In this document: in pieces, positions 5,550 to 5,646 of the stretch
Numbering within the stretch: the stretch's first letter is position 1
How the letters are laid out: every line of letters begins with the position of its first letter
From: an uncultured Nitrospinaceae bacterium
GTDB taxonomy: Bacteria; Nitrospinota; Nitrospinia; Nitrospinales; VA-1
NCBI GenBank assembly: GCA_938073925.1
Contig: CALJGH010000032.1
Span: 1-5,646, forward strand
Reading direction: 5' to 3'
Length of the DNA stretch: 5,646 nucleotides
Notes under the pieces: generated by a model
Database searches by the model: none
Told to the model about the DNA's origin: nothing
What the model saw: the letters and a program-made list of their open reading frames with translations, nothing else
Translations under genes and position numbers: made by a program

Positions 5550-5646
5550 ATGTCACGAATTACTGCCGCTGATATTTTGAAGGTAGTGCCTATAACCCGA
5601 AAGACCCTATGGTTGTGGCAAAAAAAGTATCTTTTTTTCCCAGATC
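5550..5646 (+). CDS. MerR-like helix-turn-helix DNA-binding protein, N-terminal fragment
   Basis: An open frame begins at ATG 5550 and continues for 32 codons off the right edge. The visible protein is MSRITAADILKVVPITRK followed by TLWLWQKKYLFFPD. It fits the start of a MerR-type winged helix-turn-helix: a first helix (about 5-12), a turn, then a recognition helix with the family-like pattern (I/V)-S/T-R-x-T-L-x-x-W, then a wing with an aromatic and proline (YLFFPD). AAGGA at 5534-5538 and GGAAG at 5541-5545 provide a ribosome site. The gene is divergent from the efflux operon across about 500 nt, an arrangement often seen for a regulator and its target, though a link here is only inference. 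The effector-binding part is not in the window, so this could also be an excisionase-like or other small HTH protein. Confidence 0.6.
   Translation, partial: MSRITAADILKVVPITRKTLWLWQKKYLFFPD

Overview
The window holds a four-gene minus-strand operon for a tripartite ABC efflux or secretion system of the MacAB-TolC type. It lies between the start of a folate/tryptophan-type chorismate enzyme gene (left edge, minus strand) and the start of a divergent MerR-like regulator gene (right edge, plus strand). An outer membrane channel and a periplasmic adaptor point to a Gram-negative bacterium. The coding DNA is of middling GC and the spacer before the regulator is very AT-rich. I cannot fix the taxon; a Nitrospinota- or deltaproteobacteria-like lineage is only a guess from the general look of the proteins.

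Layout, in transcription order on the minus strand: an AT-rich intergenic region (about 5047-5549); a TolC-family outer membrane factor (5046-3466); a MacA/HlyD-family membrane fusion protein (3469-2150); a MacB/LolD-type ATPase (2136-1459); a MacB-type permease with an FtsX domain (1465-257); and, 51 nt further on, the first 68 codons of a PabB/TrpE-family gene (205 to beyond base 1). The efflux genes are packed tightly: a 4-nt ATGA overlap, a 13-nt gap and a 7-nt overlap. This implies one transcript with coupled translation. On the plus strand a regulator-like gene starts at 5550 and runs off the right edge.

How they would work together: the ATPase and permease form the inner-membrane motor. 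The adaptor, anchored by an N-terminal segment, spans the periplasm through a long alpha-hairpin whose tip carries the R-x3-L-x6-S docking signature. The channel carries the two VG[TL]-type motifs found near the periplasmic tip of TolC. Both halves of the docking interface are therefore visible in neighbouring genes. The substrate cannot be read from the sequence.

I see no RNA gene, mobile element, CRISPR array or convincing terminator. The window looks like a well-built but recognisable export operon and not a new system. The points most worth a second look are start-site corrections, the chorismate-enzyme fragment at the left edge, and the regulatory-looking spacer between the divergent genes.
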